Assembly (NCBI GenBank): GCA_017463225.1
Contig: JAFTPO010000043.1
Coordinates: 1-64,000 of the forward strand
Direction: 5' to 3'
DNA length: 64,000 nucleotides
Source: Lachnospiraceae bacterium
GTDB taxonomy: Bacteria > Bacillota > Clostridia > Lachnospirales > Lachnospiraceae
Part shown: in pieces, positions 1 through 7,989 of the stretch
How the letters are laid out: each line of letters begins with the position of its first letter
How positions within the stretch are numbered: position 1 is the first letter of the stretch
Notes under the pieces: model-generated
Databases searched by the model: none
Seen by the model: the letters and a program-made list of their open reading frames with translations, nothing else
What the model was told of the DNA's origin: nothing
Position numbers and translations under genes: made by a program

Positions 1-647
1 AGATAAACAGAGAGGATATTAAGAAGGCAAGACTTATTGCAAACCCAGGCTGTTATACAACCTGTTCAATCCTTTCATTATATCCTTTAGTTAAGGAAAA
101 GATGGTTGATGTCAATACAATCATCGTAGATGCTAAGTCAGGAACCTCTGGTGCAGGTAGAGGAGCCAAGGTGGCAAACCTTTTCTGTGAGGTAAATGAA
201 AGCTTTAAGGCATACGGTGTGGCAAGCCACAGACACACTCCTGAGATTGAGGAGCAGCTTGGCTATGCTTATGAGGGTAACCCACTTCTTATAAACTTTA
301 CTCCACACCTTGTTCCTATGAACAGAGGAATACTTGCAACCTCATATGCAAACCTTACAGGTAAGTACAGCTACGAGGATATTAAGGCAGTGTACGAGAA
401 GTATTATAAGGATGAGTATTTTATTAGACTTCTTAATAAGGGAGTTTGCCCAGAAACCAGATGGGTTGAGGGAAGCAACTTTGTAGATATAAATTTCGTA
501 GTAGATGAGAGAACAAACAGAGTAGTGGTAATGGGCGCCATCGACAACCTTGTAAAGGGTGCAGCAGGCCAGGCAGTTCAGAACATGAACCTAATCATGG
601 GCTTAGATGAGATGGAAGGCCTTAAGATGCCACCAATGTTCCCATAG
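1..647 (+). CDS. argC: N-acetyl-gamma-glutamyl-phosphate reductase (3' part)
   Basis: ArgC reduces N-acetyl-glutamyl phosphate to the semialdehyde with NADPH, the third step of arginine synthesis in the cytoplasm. The reading frame is open from base 3 and its start lies upstream of the window. The active-site cysteine is seen in ANPGCYTT (Cys codon 51-53), followed by the conserved stretch GTSGAGRGA and, near the C-terminus, the family motif NLVKGAAGQAVQN. About 214 residues are present of a usual 340-350, so roughly the N-terminal NADP-binding third is missing. argJ and argB follow on the same strand, as in a normal arg cluster. The identification is firm. Confidence 0.97.
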   Translation, partial: INREDIKKARLIANPGCYTTCSILSLYPLVKEKMVDVNTIIVDAKSGTSGAGRGAKVANLFCEVNESFKAYGVASHRHTPEIEEQLGYAYEGNPLLINFTPHLVPMNRGILATSYANLTGKYSYEDIKAVYEKYYKDEYFIRLLNKGVCPETRWVEGSNFVDINFVVDERTNRVVVMGAIDNLVKGAAGQAVQNMNLIMGLDEMEGLKMPPMFP

Positions 648-662
648 AAGATAATAAGACTA

Positions 663-699
663 GGGTACACATCAAGATGTTCTTTCGATATATGTACCC
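663..699 (+). other. Hairpin between argC and argJ
   Basis: The 7-bp stem 663-669/693-699 (GGGTACA with TGTACCC) is extended by inner pairs 671-673/687-689 and 674-677/681-684 around a TGT loop. No T-run follows, so it is not a classical terminator. It may stabilise the argC mRNA end or be part of the argJ leader described next. Confidence 0.5.
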
Positions 700-721
700 A
701 TAATTGTTGGCACGAACTATA

Positions 722-839
722 GGACCTGCGCCAATAAATTCTATTCCGGCCGCGACAGGGTCGGGACTAAGCTGACCGTTTTAGTGTCAGCGTGGACCGA
801 CCCTAGGCAGGCCGGCCAATATGTTATAAGCGCGGGTCC
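722..839 (+). ncRNA. GC-rich structured leader RNA upstream of argJ (candidate cis-regulatory element)
   Basis: Four nested helices can be drawn by eye: 722-731 with 830-839 (10 bp, one G-U), 746-751 with 810-815 (6 bp, CCGGCC/GGCCGG), 758-764 with 797-803 (7 bp), and 771-776 with 786-791 (6 bp). They form one long arm of about 118 nt ending eight bases before the argJ ribosome site (AGGAGG, 847-852). A competing pairing, ACTAA 766-770 with TTAGT 781-785, is also possible. The segment is much richer in G+C than the surrounding genes. It matches no riboswitch, T-box or PyrR element that I recognise. Cis-regulation of argJB is inferred from position; a small mobile repeat is the main alternative. 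Confidence 0.65.
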
Positions 840-861
840 GTATGACAGGAGGATATCAAAT

Positions 862-2085
862 ATGAAAATAATCGACGGCGGTGTAACCGCACCTATAGGC
901 TTTAAAGCTGCAGGAACACGTGCAGGTATTAAGGCCGGCAAAACAAATAAAGACATGGCTATGGTATATTCAGAGGTACCGGCAGCTACTGCAGGTACAT
1001 TTACTAGAAATATAGTTAAGGCTGCTCCGGTTCTCTGGGACAAGAAAGTATGTGAGGCAGGCGTAGCGCAGGCAGTAGTAATTAACAGTGGTATTGCAAA
1101 TGCATGTACAGGCGATGTTGGGTATCAGAACGCAGTAGACTCAGCAAAGATGGTAGGTAAGGCACTTAATGTTAATACTGACCAGGTGCTTGTAGCATCT
1201 ACAGGAGTTATAGGCTTTTACCTTCCTATGGATGTTATTGAAAGCGGAATCAATCTGCTTAAGGATATGATTACAGATACAAGAGAGGCAGCCATTGATG
1301 CAGCTACAGCTATTATGACTACAGATACTCACAAAAAGGAGTATGCAGTGGAGTTTGAGCTTGGTGGCAAGAAGGTTACTATGGGTGCCATGTGTAAGGG
1401 TTCAGGTATGATTCATCCAAATATGGGAACTATGCTTGGATTTATTACAACAGATGCAGACATAGACCAGAAGCTTCTTCAGAAGGCGCTTTCTGAGACA
1501 ATAGAGGACACATTTAATATGGTATCAGTTGATGGAGATACTTCAACTAATGATACAGTAGTAGTGCTTGCAAATGGTATGGCTGGAAATGCTAAGATAA
1601 CTACAGAGGATGCTGATTACAATACATTTAAGGAAGCACTTATGGAGGTAAATACATACCTTGCTAAGCAGATTGCTGCTGATGGTGAGGGAGCTACAAA
1701 GCTTTTTGAGGTAAATGTAGTAGGTGCACCGGATAAGGAAACTGCAAAGATTCTTGCTAAGTCTATAGCAACATCTAATCTTACAAAGTGCGCAGTTTAC
1801 GGAAACGATGCAAATGTAGGTCGTATCCTTTGTGCTATGGGATATTCAGGAGCACAGTTTGACCCATACAAGGTTGATGTGACAGTGTCAAGTGACAAGG
1901 GAACAGTAAAGCTTGTAGAAAATGGTATGTATGCTAAGTTTGATGAGGAGCAGGCTACAGATATTATGAAGGCACCGGTTGTTGTAGCTACGGCGGATAT
2001 TAAGGCCGGAGATGAAAAAGCTACAGCTTGGGGTTGCGATTTAACCTATGATTATGTTAAGATAAACGCTGATTATCGTTCATAA
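862..2085 (+). CDS. argJ: Bifunctional ornithine acetyltransferase / N-acetylglutamate synthase
   Basis: ArgJ moves the acetyl group from N-acetylornithine to glutamate, which makes the arginine pathway cyclic. The 407-residue product has the usual length. The ATG at 862 is chosen because AGGAGG lies at 847-852; the open frame continues upstream to 784, but that part is the structured leader. The family's self-cleavage site is present as NMGTMLGF, with Thr190 as the expected new N-terminal nucleophile of the beta chain. Other conserved segments are NSGIANACTG and the C-terminal GCDLTYDYVKIN. It lies between argC and argB on the same strand. The leader at 722-839 suggests RNA-level control. 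Confidence 0.97.
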   Translation: MKIIDGGVTAPIGFKAAGTRAGIKAGKTNKDMAMVYSEVPAATAGTFTRNIVKAAPVLWDKKVCEAGVAQAVVINSGIANACTGDVGYQNAVDSAKMVGKALNVNTDQVLVASTGVIGFYLPMDVIESGINLLKDMITDTREAAIDAATAIMTTDTHKKEYAVEFELGGKKVTMGAMCKGSGMIHPNMGTMLGFITTDADIDQKLLQKALSETIEDTFNMVSVDGDTSTNDTVVVLANGMAGNAKITTEDADYNTFKEALMEVNTYLAKQIAADGEGATKLFEVNVVGAPDKETAKILAKSIATSNLTKCAVYGNDANVGRILCAMGYSGAQFDPYKVDVTVSSDKGTVKLVENGMYAKFDEEQATDIMKAPVVVATADIKAGDEKATAWGCDLTYDYVKINADYRS

Positions 2086-2140
2086 TATATTTGAGCAGTA
2101 CAGGGACTATGGGAAAGTCTTGAGTTAAGGAGATATAAAG

Positions 2141-3055
2141 ATGGTTATAAGGAAGGTAGAGGACATGGTTAATAACGATTCAATGGATTTGATTCTTGAG
2201 AAGGCACAGACTCTTATAGAGGCATTGCCATACATCCAGAGATTTAATGGCAAGAGAGTAGTTGTTAAGTATGGCGGAAGTGCCATGATAGATGAGAATC
2301 TTAAGTACAATGTTATTAAGGACGTTGCACTTCTTAAGCTTATCGGTCTTGAGCCAATCGTAGTGCACGGTGGTGGTAAGGAGATAAGCGCTTGGTTAAA
2401 TAAGATAGGCAAGGAGACTGAGTTTATAAATGGACTTCGTGTCACTGATGAGGAGACTCTTGGTGTGGCGGAGATGGTTTTATCAAAGGTAAATAAAAGT
2501 TTAGTATCCATGCTTCAGCAGCTTGGTATGAAGGCAGTAGGTCTTAGTGGTAAGGATGCAGGACTTCTTCAGGTTAAGAAGAAGCTTAGCGGCGGAAAGG
2601 ATATAGGATACGTAGGAGAGGTTGTTGCTACAGACAGCACAATACTTGATACACTTATAAGTAACGATTTTATACCTGTAATCGCACCTATAGGACTTGG
2701 AATCGATGATTTCCATGGATATAATATAAATGCAGATGATGCTGCATGTGCTATTGCCACAGCTCTTAATGCAGAGAAGCTTGTATTCTTAACAGATATA
2801 GAGGGTGTATTCGTAGATCCAACAGATAAGTCAACACTTATCTCTGAGATGGATATTCACGAGGCTCAGGAGTTTATCGACAATGGTGTTGTAGGCGGAG
2901 GAATGCTTCCAAAGCTACAGAATTGTATAGAGGCTATGAAGAACGGAGTTTCAAGAGTGCATATGCTTGATGGTAGACTTCAGCACTGCCTGCTCTTAGA
3001 GTTCTTTACTGAAAAGGGTATTGGAACAGCGATTCTTAAGGAGCCATTATTCTAA
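2141..3055 (+). CDS. argB: Acetylglutamate kinase
   Basis: ArgB phosphorylates N-acetylglutamate with ATP, the second and usually feedback-controlled step of arginine synthesis. The 304-residue protein shows the amino-acid-kinase fold motifs: [10 protein letters not shown] near residue 43, VHGGGKEI for substrate phosphate binding, and [12 protein letters not shown] with FLTDIEGV near the ATP site. It starts at the ATG behind AAGGAG (2127-2132), 55 bases after argJ. The N-terminal extension before LPYIQRF resembles that of arginine-sensitive hexameric ArgB enzymes, so feedback inhibition is plausible but is an inference. A terminator hairpin follows at once, so this arg transcript seems to end here. 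Confidence 0.96.
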   Translation: MVIRKVEDMVNNDSMDLILEKAQTLIEALPYIQRFNGKRVVVKYGGSAMIDENLKYNVIKDVALLKLIGLEPIVVHGGGKEISAWLNKIGKETEFINGLRVTDEETLGVAEMVLSKVNKSLVSMLQQLGMKAVGLSGKDAGLLQVKKKLSGGKDIGYVGEVVATDSTILDTLISNDFIPVIAPIGLGIDDFHGYNINADDAACAIATALNAEKLVFLTDIEGVFVDPTDKSTLISEMDIHEAQEFIDNGVVGGGMLPKLQNCIEAMKNGVSRVHMLDGRLQHCLLLEFFTEKGIGTAILKEPLF

Positions 3056-3066
3056 AACCTTAATAT

Positions 3067-3098
3067 AGGAAGCATCTGGACGGATGCTTCCTATTATT
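3067..3098 (+). terminator. Terminator after argB
   Basis: A perfect 10-bp stem (3067-3076 with 3083-3092) with a six-base loop is followed by the T-rich ATTATTAT. It closes the arg cluster. Confidence 0.75.
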
Positions 3099-3175
3099 AT
3101 GCCTATGTATCAAATATGCACATAAATCTTGAACAAACGGTGGAAATTATGGCAGAAATTATACTCACAAAACTA

Positions 3176-3204
3176 TTGTAATATCTTGTGAATTTAGGTA
3201 AAAT
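3176..3204 (+). promoter_or_regulatory. Promoter of the comEA-like gene
   Basis: TTGTAA (3176-3181) and TAAAAT (3199-3204) are separated by 17 bases, a sigma-A-type layout 53 bases before the ComEA start. Confidence 0.5.
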
Positions 3205-3256
3205 GAATATGTGTGTTTTGAGGTGCATTATGAAATACTAATTAGAGGTGTTTCAT

Positions 3257-3850
3257 ATGTATAAAAATATAATAATGATTATATTAGTGGCTTTCCTAGG
3301 TGCTAATTTGTTTGGTTGTGATAATTCTGATATAAAGTATTATGAGGATTATGACGAAGTAACTAGTAGTCAAAATTACTATCCTGATAGTGGACCTGGC
3401 CTTGAGATAAGTAGTCAGATGGATGCTAAACAGCAGCTTGTGCCTGTATACGTATGTGGTGCAGTATCGGAGCCTGGTGTTTATTATCTGGCAGAGACTG
3501 CTTTAAAGGAAGATGCTCTTGCTTTGGCAGGAGGATATGATTTAGGTGCAGCAGAGGGATATGTTAATCTGGCGGAGACTGTAGTATCAGGAGAGAAAAT
3601 ATATTTTCCCTATGAGGATGAGCTTGCTCAGGGAGATGGCGTGAATCCTAACTCAGGGAAGGTGAATATTAACACAGCTACACAGGAAGAACTTATGACC
3701 CTGCCCGGCATAGGAGCCAGCAAGGCGCAGGCCATAATAAAATACAGAGAAGAATATGGACCCTTTCAAAGTATAGAGGATATTACTAATATTAGTGGTA
3801 TTAAGGAAGGAGTCTATAATAACATAAAAGAATATATAATCGTGGATTAA
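3257..3850 (+). CDS. comEA: ComEA-like DNA-binding lipoprotein (SLBB + helix-hairpin-helix)
   Basis: ComEA binds incoming double-stranded DNA at the outer face of the membrane during natural transformation. The 197-residue product begins with a hydrophobic segment ending in a lipobox (LFGC), so it is predicted to be a lipoprotein rather than anchored by an uncleaved helix as in Bacillus. An SLBB-type domain follows (VYVCGAVSEPGVYYL, about residues 60-80), then the tandem helix-hairpin-helix domain (VNINTATQEELMTLPGIG and KAQAIIKYREEYGPF) at the C-terminus. The ATG at 3257 is preferred over the GTG at 3248 because GAGGTG (3245-3250) then sits at a proper distance. A response regulator starts 12 bases downstream and comEC lies 4 kb further on. 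Confidence 0.88.
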   Translation: MYKNIIMIILVAFLGANLFGCDNSDIKYYEDYDEVTSSQNYYPDSGPGLEISSQMDAKQQLVPVYVCGAVSEPGVYYLAETALKEDALALAGGYDLGAAEGYVNLAETVVSGEKIYFPYEDELAQGDGVNPNSGKVNINTATQEELMTLPGIGASKAQAIIKYREEYGPFQSIEDITNISGIKEGVYNNIKEYIIVD

Positions 3851-3861
3851 GAGGTGGCCGT

Positions 3862-4548
3862 ATGAAAAAGGTTTTAGTAGTAGATGATGAAAAGTCAATA
3901 GTTAAGGGTATAAAGTTCAGCTTAGAGCAGGATGATATGCAGGTGGATGTAGCTTACGATGGCGAAGAGGCCTTCGAGATGGCTAAAGCTAATTCCTACG
4001 ATATTATTTTGCTGGATATTATGCTTCCTGGGTATACAGGACTTGAGGTTTGTCAGATGATTAGAGAATTCTCTGATGTACCTATAGTTATGCTTACCGC
4101 CAAGGGTGATGATATGGATAAGATATTGGGACTTGAGTATGGCGCAGATGATTATATTACAAAGCCATTTAATATCCTTGAGGTAAAGGCCAGAATTAAG
4201 GCTATCCTTAGAAGAAATACTAAAAATGTTTCTGATAAAGAGGATGCCAAGGTTATTGAAGCTAAGGGCCTTAAGATAGATGTTGAGAGTAGAAGAGTTT
4301 ATATCGAGGGCAAGGAAGTTAATCTCACTGCCAAGGAATTCGATCTTATATATCTTTTGGTATCAAATCCTAATAAGGTTTATTCCAGAGATCAGCTACT
4401 ACAGACCATATGGGGACCTTCCTACCCGGGAGACGCCCGTACAGTGGATGTTCACGTAAGACGTCTCAGAGAGAAGGTAGAGACTACTCCTGCCGAGCCT
4501 AAGTATATTCATACTAAGTGGGGAGTAGGATACTATTTCCATCAGTAA
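3862..4548 (+). CDS. OmpR/PhoB-family response regulator
   Basis: This is a cytoplasmic transcription factor controlled by phosphorylation. The receiver domain (residues 1-120) has the acidic pair DD at 8-9, phospho-acceptor Asp52 in ILLDIMLPG, and the conserved Lys in DDYITKPF. The C-terminal winged helix (about 130-225) has the usual TAKEFDLIYLL and DVHVRRLREKVE segments. It sits 12 bases after comEA with ribosome site GAGGTGG, so the two are probably co-transcribed. Its likely partner kinase starts at 5647 on the same strand, separated by a reverse-strand adenosine deaminase whose end overlaps this gene by 35 bases. The target genes cannot be read from the sequence. Confidence 0.93.
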   Translation: MKKVLVVDDEKSIVKGIKFSLEQDDMQVDVAYDGEEAFEMAKANSYDIILLDIMLPGYTGLEVCQMIREFSDVPIVMLTAKGDDMDKILGLEYGADDYITKPFNILEVKARIKAILRRNTKNVSDKEDAKVIEAKGLKIDVESRRVYIEGKEVNLTAKEFDLIYLLVSNPNKVYSRDQLLQTIWGPSYPGDARTVDVHVRRLREKVETTPAEPKYIHTKWGVGYYFHQ

Positions 4549-5518
4549 GTAATTTGTGTTTTATATTGTCATCAGCGAAGGAGATTTCCACACTGTTTTT
4601 GTAAATAGTGAGTAAATCTTCTTCTCTTATGTTTAGCTTGCTTTTGGCCAGAGTAAGCTCTGTAGTCATATTGGTGTTGCTGACAGTTCTGTTGTCAGTG
4701 TTGATAGTTCCAAGCAAACCGTAATCCAAAAAATCTCTAAGTGGATAAGTAGACATATCACTCCAGGCTCTGGTCTGGAAATTTGAGGTAGGGCAAAGCT
4801 CTAAGCCGATGCCGGCAGACCTAATGTCCTGCATCAAATTAATGTCGTGTATAAGAGCTATGCCGTGTCCAATTCTTTTGGCACCGTATTGACAGGCAAG
4901 TTTTACATTTTCAGTACTGCCACATTCGCCGGAATGGATGGTAAATGGTATGCCCATATCCTTAGCCTTTGAAAATAGCTCCTGAAAAAGCTGATTAGGA
5001 AATTGCGATTCATCTCCGGCTATATCAAGACCACAGATGCCGTGCCCCACGTAATCTGCCATTGATTCTAGAACCTTAAGGTTAGTGTCAGGCTGATGAT
5101 GTCTCATAGCACAGAGGATGATATTTGAGTATATTCCGTATTTTTCAAGGCCTAGCTTAGTTCCTGCTATGGCAGCCTCGTAAATATCTGTAAGAGAAAG
5201 ATTTTCGTTAACACTACAGGTTGGAGCAAATCGTATCTCCATATATTTTACATTTTCGGAGGAAGCCTGGGATAGTACATCCAACACTCCGTTTATAATA
5301 TTTTCTTTTGTCTGTATAGCGCTGATAGGCAGGTCGAAGCAGGTTAGATATTGGGTTAAACTGGAACAGTCTGCCGGTGCCTTAAGCTTGGTTATTAACT
5401 GGTCATCTATGTCAGGAAGCTTAAGTGCCTTCCTGATAAATTCAGGAGAGAAGGAACCGTCAAGATGACAGTGCAAATCTATTTTTGGCATATTTGATAT
5501 AAAACTGTTGTGAGTCAT
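4514..5518 (-). CDS. add: Adenosine deaminase
   Basis: It hydrolyses adenosine to inosine plus ammonia for purine salvage in the cytoplasm. The 334-residue length is typical. Zinc ligands are visible: His16 and His18 in KIDLHCHLDGS, the His of FTIHSGECGS that also carries the catalytic Glu region, and the Asp in INTDNRTVSNT. The second Asp of the common TDDP signature is Asn here, a form also known from other bacterial members. The start has a strong AAGGAGG (complement of 5526-5532). The 3' end runs 35 bases into the response-regulator gene on the other strand. It has its own promoter, back to back with that of the histidine kinase. Confidence 0.93.
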   Translation of the reverse strand: MTHNSFISNMPKIDLHCHLDGSFSPEFIRKALKLPDIDDQLITKLKAPADCSSLTQYLTCFDLPISAIQTKENIINGVLDVLSQASSENVKYMEIRFAPTCSVNENLSLTDIYEAAIAGTKLGLEKYGIYSNIILCAMRHHQPDTNLKVLESMADYVGHGICGLDIAGDESQFPNQLFQELFSKAKDMGIPFTIHSGECGSTENVKLACQYGAKRIGHGIALIHDINLMQDIRSAGIGLELCPTSNFQTRAWSDMSTYPLRDFLDYGLLGTINTDNRTVSNTNMTTELTLAKSKLNIREEDLLTIYKNSVEISFADDNIKHKLLTDGNSILLPT

Positions 5519-5550
5519 ATTTTAGCCTCCTTTGATGATATTATAATATT

Positions 5551-5579
5551 ATTCTAGCAATTAAAGGCTCTTTTAACAA
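5551..5579 (-). promoter_or_regulatory. Promoter of adenosine deaminase
   Basis: On the minus strand TTGTTA (complement of 5574-5579) and TAGAAT (complement of 5551-5556) are spaced by 17 bases. Confidence 0.5.
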
Positions 5580-5584
5580 GTAGC

Positions 5585-5613
5585 TTGAATGGTTAAAATA
5601 GGTGTGATATGAT
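5585..5613 (+). promoter_or_regulatory. Promoter of the histidine kinase operon
   Basis: TTGAAT (5585-5590) and TATGAT (5608-5613) are spaced by 17 bases. The -35 box lies only five bases from the -35 box of the divergent adenosine deaminase promoter. Confidence 0.55.
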
Positions 5614-5646
5614 GTGATAGGTAACTAAAAAAGGAGATTTATTATA

Positions 5647-7071
5647 GTGGAAAGACAGGGAATAAAGAAAGTTAATATAAGTCTTAAGCTATTTATAATA
5701 TGCTGTATAGTTGTTATATGCGGAGCGGTTATAGGAGTTACTAATTACGTGTATAATAAGGTTTATTATAATGAGAATAAGGAAGCTATTAAATCTGATA
5801 TGCTGGGACAGGGAAGAGTCCTTCAAGAGAAGCTTATAGATAATGGTATGACTGTGGACCAGCCTGTTAATATAAACGGAGATATAGATTCTACTGCAGC
5901 AGTGTTGGGCGGAAGAATAATGGTTATAAACAGCGAGTATCGAGTTATTAAGGATACCTATGGAGAACGTCTCAATTCTATTATAGTTAATTCAGATATT
6001 ATAGCTGTTATGTCCGGAGAGAAAGCTTATTATATGGAAGAGCAGGAAAGTGGATACATAAGATATATATTCCCTATAAGCTTCCAGGAGGAGATAATAG
6101 GCGCTGTAGTAATGACTGCGTCAGTGGATGAGGCTCAGATTATCATAGAGCATGCTCAGAAGCATATATTACTGTTTGGCGGTATAGTGATGCTTATATG
6201 TGTGCTGTTTGCGGTGCTGGTTGGTATCCTCAGTGTCAGAAGTATGAAGATTATGAATCGTCATATGGAGCAGGCCAAGGAGGGTGGCTTTGATGGACAG
6301 ATTCCGGTTCAGGGCTTTAAGGAGATGAGAGCTTTAACAGAGAATTATAACGACACTATGTCAAAGCTTTCGGTACTGGACTCCACCAGACAGGAGTTTG
6401 TATCAAACGTGTCTCATGAGCTGAAAACTCCAATCACTTCTATGAAGGTATTGGCAGAGTCTCTCATACAAAATGAAGATGCTGACCTTCAGATGTATAA
6501 GGAATTTATGACAGATATATCTGAGGAGATTGAAAGAGAGAGTAAAATTATATCTGATCTGCTTACCTTGGTTAAGATGGACAAAAAGTCTGCAGAGATG
6601 AATATAGAGGAGATAGATATTAATAATCTCCTTGAAATTATATTAAAGAGAGTTACACCGATAGCCAATAGCAGAGGTATAGAAATTACATATGAAAGCT
6701 ACAGAGAGGTTAAGGCTGACGCAGATGAGGTCAAGCTTAGTCTGGCCCTAACTAATATTATCGAGAATGCAGTTAAGTACAATGTAGACAATGGCTGGGT
6801 GAAGGTTACACTTAACTCAGACCACAAGTATTTCTATGTAAAGGTGGCGGACTCAGGAGTTGGAATTCCTGACGATTGTAAGGAGCAGGTATTTGAAAGA
6901 TTCTACAGGGTAGATAAGGCTAGAAGCAGAGATACCGGAGGTACGGGCTTAGGTCTTGCCATAACTAAGAATGTAATTCTTATGCACAAGGGAACTATAA
7001 AGCTATATAGTGAATCCGGTGAGGGCTCAACCTTTACCATTAAGATTCCTATGAAACATATGGAGAGCTAA
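5647..7071 (+). CDS. Membrane sensor histidine kinase
   Basis: This is a 474-residue kinase with a first membrane helix near residues 12-34, an extracytoplasmic sensor region, a second helix near 174-198, a HAMP-like linker, and a HisKA domain with phospho-acceptor His257 in VSHELKTPITSM. The ATPase domain shows the N box (NIIENAVKYN), G1 box (DSGVGIPDD), F box (FERFYRVDKARSR) and G2 box (GTGLGLAI). Translation starts at GTG behind AAGGAG (5631-5636). Its stop overlaps the next gene by one base (TAATG), so the lipoprotein downstream is translationally coupled. The regulator at 3862-4548 is the probable partner, by position and domain type. Confidence 0.93.
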   Translation: MERQGIKKVNISLKLFIICCIVVICGAVIGVTNYVYNKVYYNENKEAIKSDMLGQGRVLQEKLIDNGMTVDQPVNINGDIDSTAAVLGGRIMVINSEYRVIKDTYGERLNSIIVNSDIIAVMSGEKAYYMEEQESGYIRYIFPISFQEEIIGAVVMTASVDEAQIIIEHAQKHILLFGGIVMLICVLFAVLVGILSVRSMKIMNRHMEQAKEGGFDGQIPVQGFKEMRALTENYNDTMSKLSVLDSTRQEFVSNVSHELKTPITSMKVLAESLIQNEDADLQMYKEFMTDISEEIERESKIISDLLTLVKMDKKSAEMNIEEIDINNLLEIILKRVTPIANSRGIEITYESYREVKADADEVKLSLALTNIIENAVKYNVDNGWVKVTLNSDHKYFYVKVADSGVGIPDDCKEQVFERFYRVDKARSRDTGGTGLGLAITKNVILMHKGTIKLYSESGEGSTFTIKIPMKHMES

Positions 7072-7946
7072 TGGATATGAAGAGGTTTTTACTGACAAGC
7101 TTAATATTGATGCTGTGCTTTATGTGTGGTTGCTCTGATAGCGCAGAGGACACAACCACCGAAGAGACTATGGCTTTGAATTCTTACTACGTATATTATC
7201 CTGATGGGGATAAGATTGTGAGAACAGAGGATACCCATCAGCTAAAGCAACCGGATTCCATAATTCCTTCTGTGGAGGAGGTTATGTCTGTTAGCTTGGA
7301 TGCTTATGAGGGCAGGATTGAGAAGTACTCTTATATGGTTGATGAGGACAACAAGGTAACCCTTGATATTACTATGGCTGGAGAGTGCTCTAGAGAATAT
7401 AGTCTGCTAACTATGGCATCGGTTTCTGAAACATTGTTTCAGCTGGAATTGGTTGAGAGTGTAAAGATAACTTTGTTAAATGCTGAAGGAGAGGAGCTTG
7501 ACTCTAAGCTGATTCTCAGGAATACCTTTTATCACTATGGAGAGGATAGCAAGCAGCTAACAAAGAGAGTAACCTTTTATAAGACTAATGGTGATGGGGA
7601 TAAGCTTGAGGCATTAAGTGGTTCGGTTGCATTAAGGGACGATACTACTATGGTAGAGGCTATTGTGGAGCAGCTTGTAGCCATCGATGCAATTCCTGAG
7701 GATACAAGTATAAATTCGGTTGCCATAATAGGTGATGTATGCTATTTGGATTTAAGTCAGGAGTTTTCTGATACTGTAGAGGGAAGTAAGAGTGAGCTTG
7801 TTGTTTACTCGTTGGTTAATTCTGTCACAGGTTTAAGCTATATAAATCAGGTTTATATTACCATAGATGGTCAGGTTGAAGGTAGCTATAGAGGAACTGT
7901 GGATTTGAGTAAACCACTTTCCTTCAATAAGGATATAATCGAATAA
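7071..7946 (+). CDS. GerMN-domain lipoprotein
   Basis: The 291-residue product starts with a hydrophobic signal ending in lipobox MCGC (mature Cys about residue 21), so it is probably anchored to the outer face of the membrane. The C-terminal half (about residues 165-285) has the GerMN pattern, including VALRDDTTMVEAIVEQL, the NSVAIIGDVCYLDLSQEF segment and NQVYITIDGQ. GerMN domains occur in spore-germination protein GerM and in LpqB-like proteins attached to two-component systems. Its one-base overlap with the kinase gene suggests it modulates that sensor; this is inference from context. No sporulation gene is adjacent. Confidence 0.82.
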   Translation: MDMKRFLLTSLILMLCFMCGCSDSAEDTTTEETMALNSYYVYYPDGDKIVRTEDTHQLKQPDSIIPSVEEVMSVSLDAYEGRIEKYSYMVDEDNKVTLDITMAGECSREYSLLTMASVSETLFQLELVESVKITLLNAEGEELDSKLILRNTFYHYGEDSKQLTKRVTFYKTNGDGDKLEALSGSVALRDDTTMVEAIVEQLVAIDAIPEDTSINSVAIIGDVCYLDLSQEFSDTVEGSKSELVVYSLVNSVTGLSYINQVYITIDGQVEGSYRGTVDLSKPLSFNKDIIE

Positions 7947-7989
7947 TCTTATATTATCTAATTAATTTACCAATCGAAGAGGGAAAATA

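Noticed and set aside
771..805. Similarity of GTGGACCGACC in the argJ leader to a T-box core.
   Set aside because: The conserved T-box order (AGGGTGGNACCGCG) is not met, no specifier-loop stem is visible, and no terminator alternative was found.
784..861. An argJ start at 784, making a 433-residue protein.
   Set aside because: These bases form helices of the structured leader, and the AGGAGG at 847-852 points to ATG 862, which also matches the family N-terminus.
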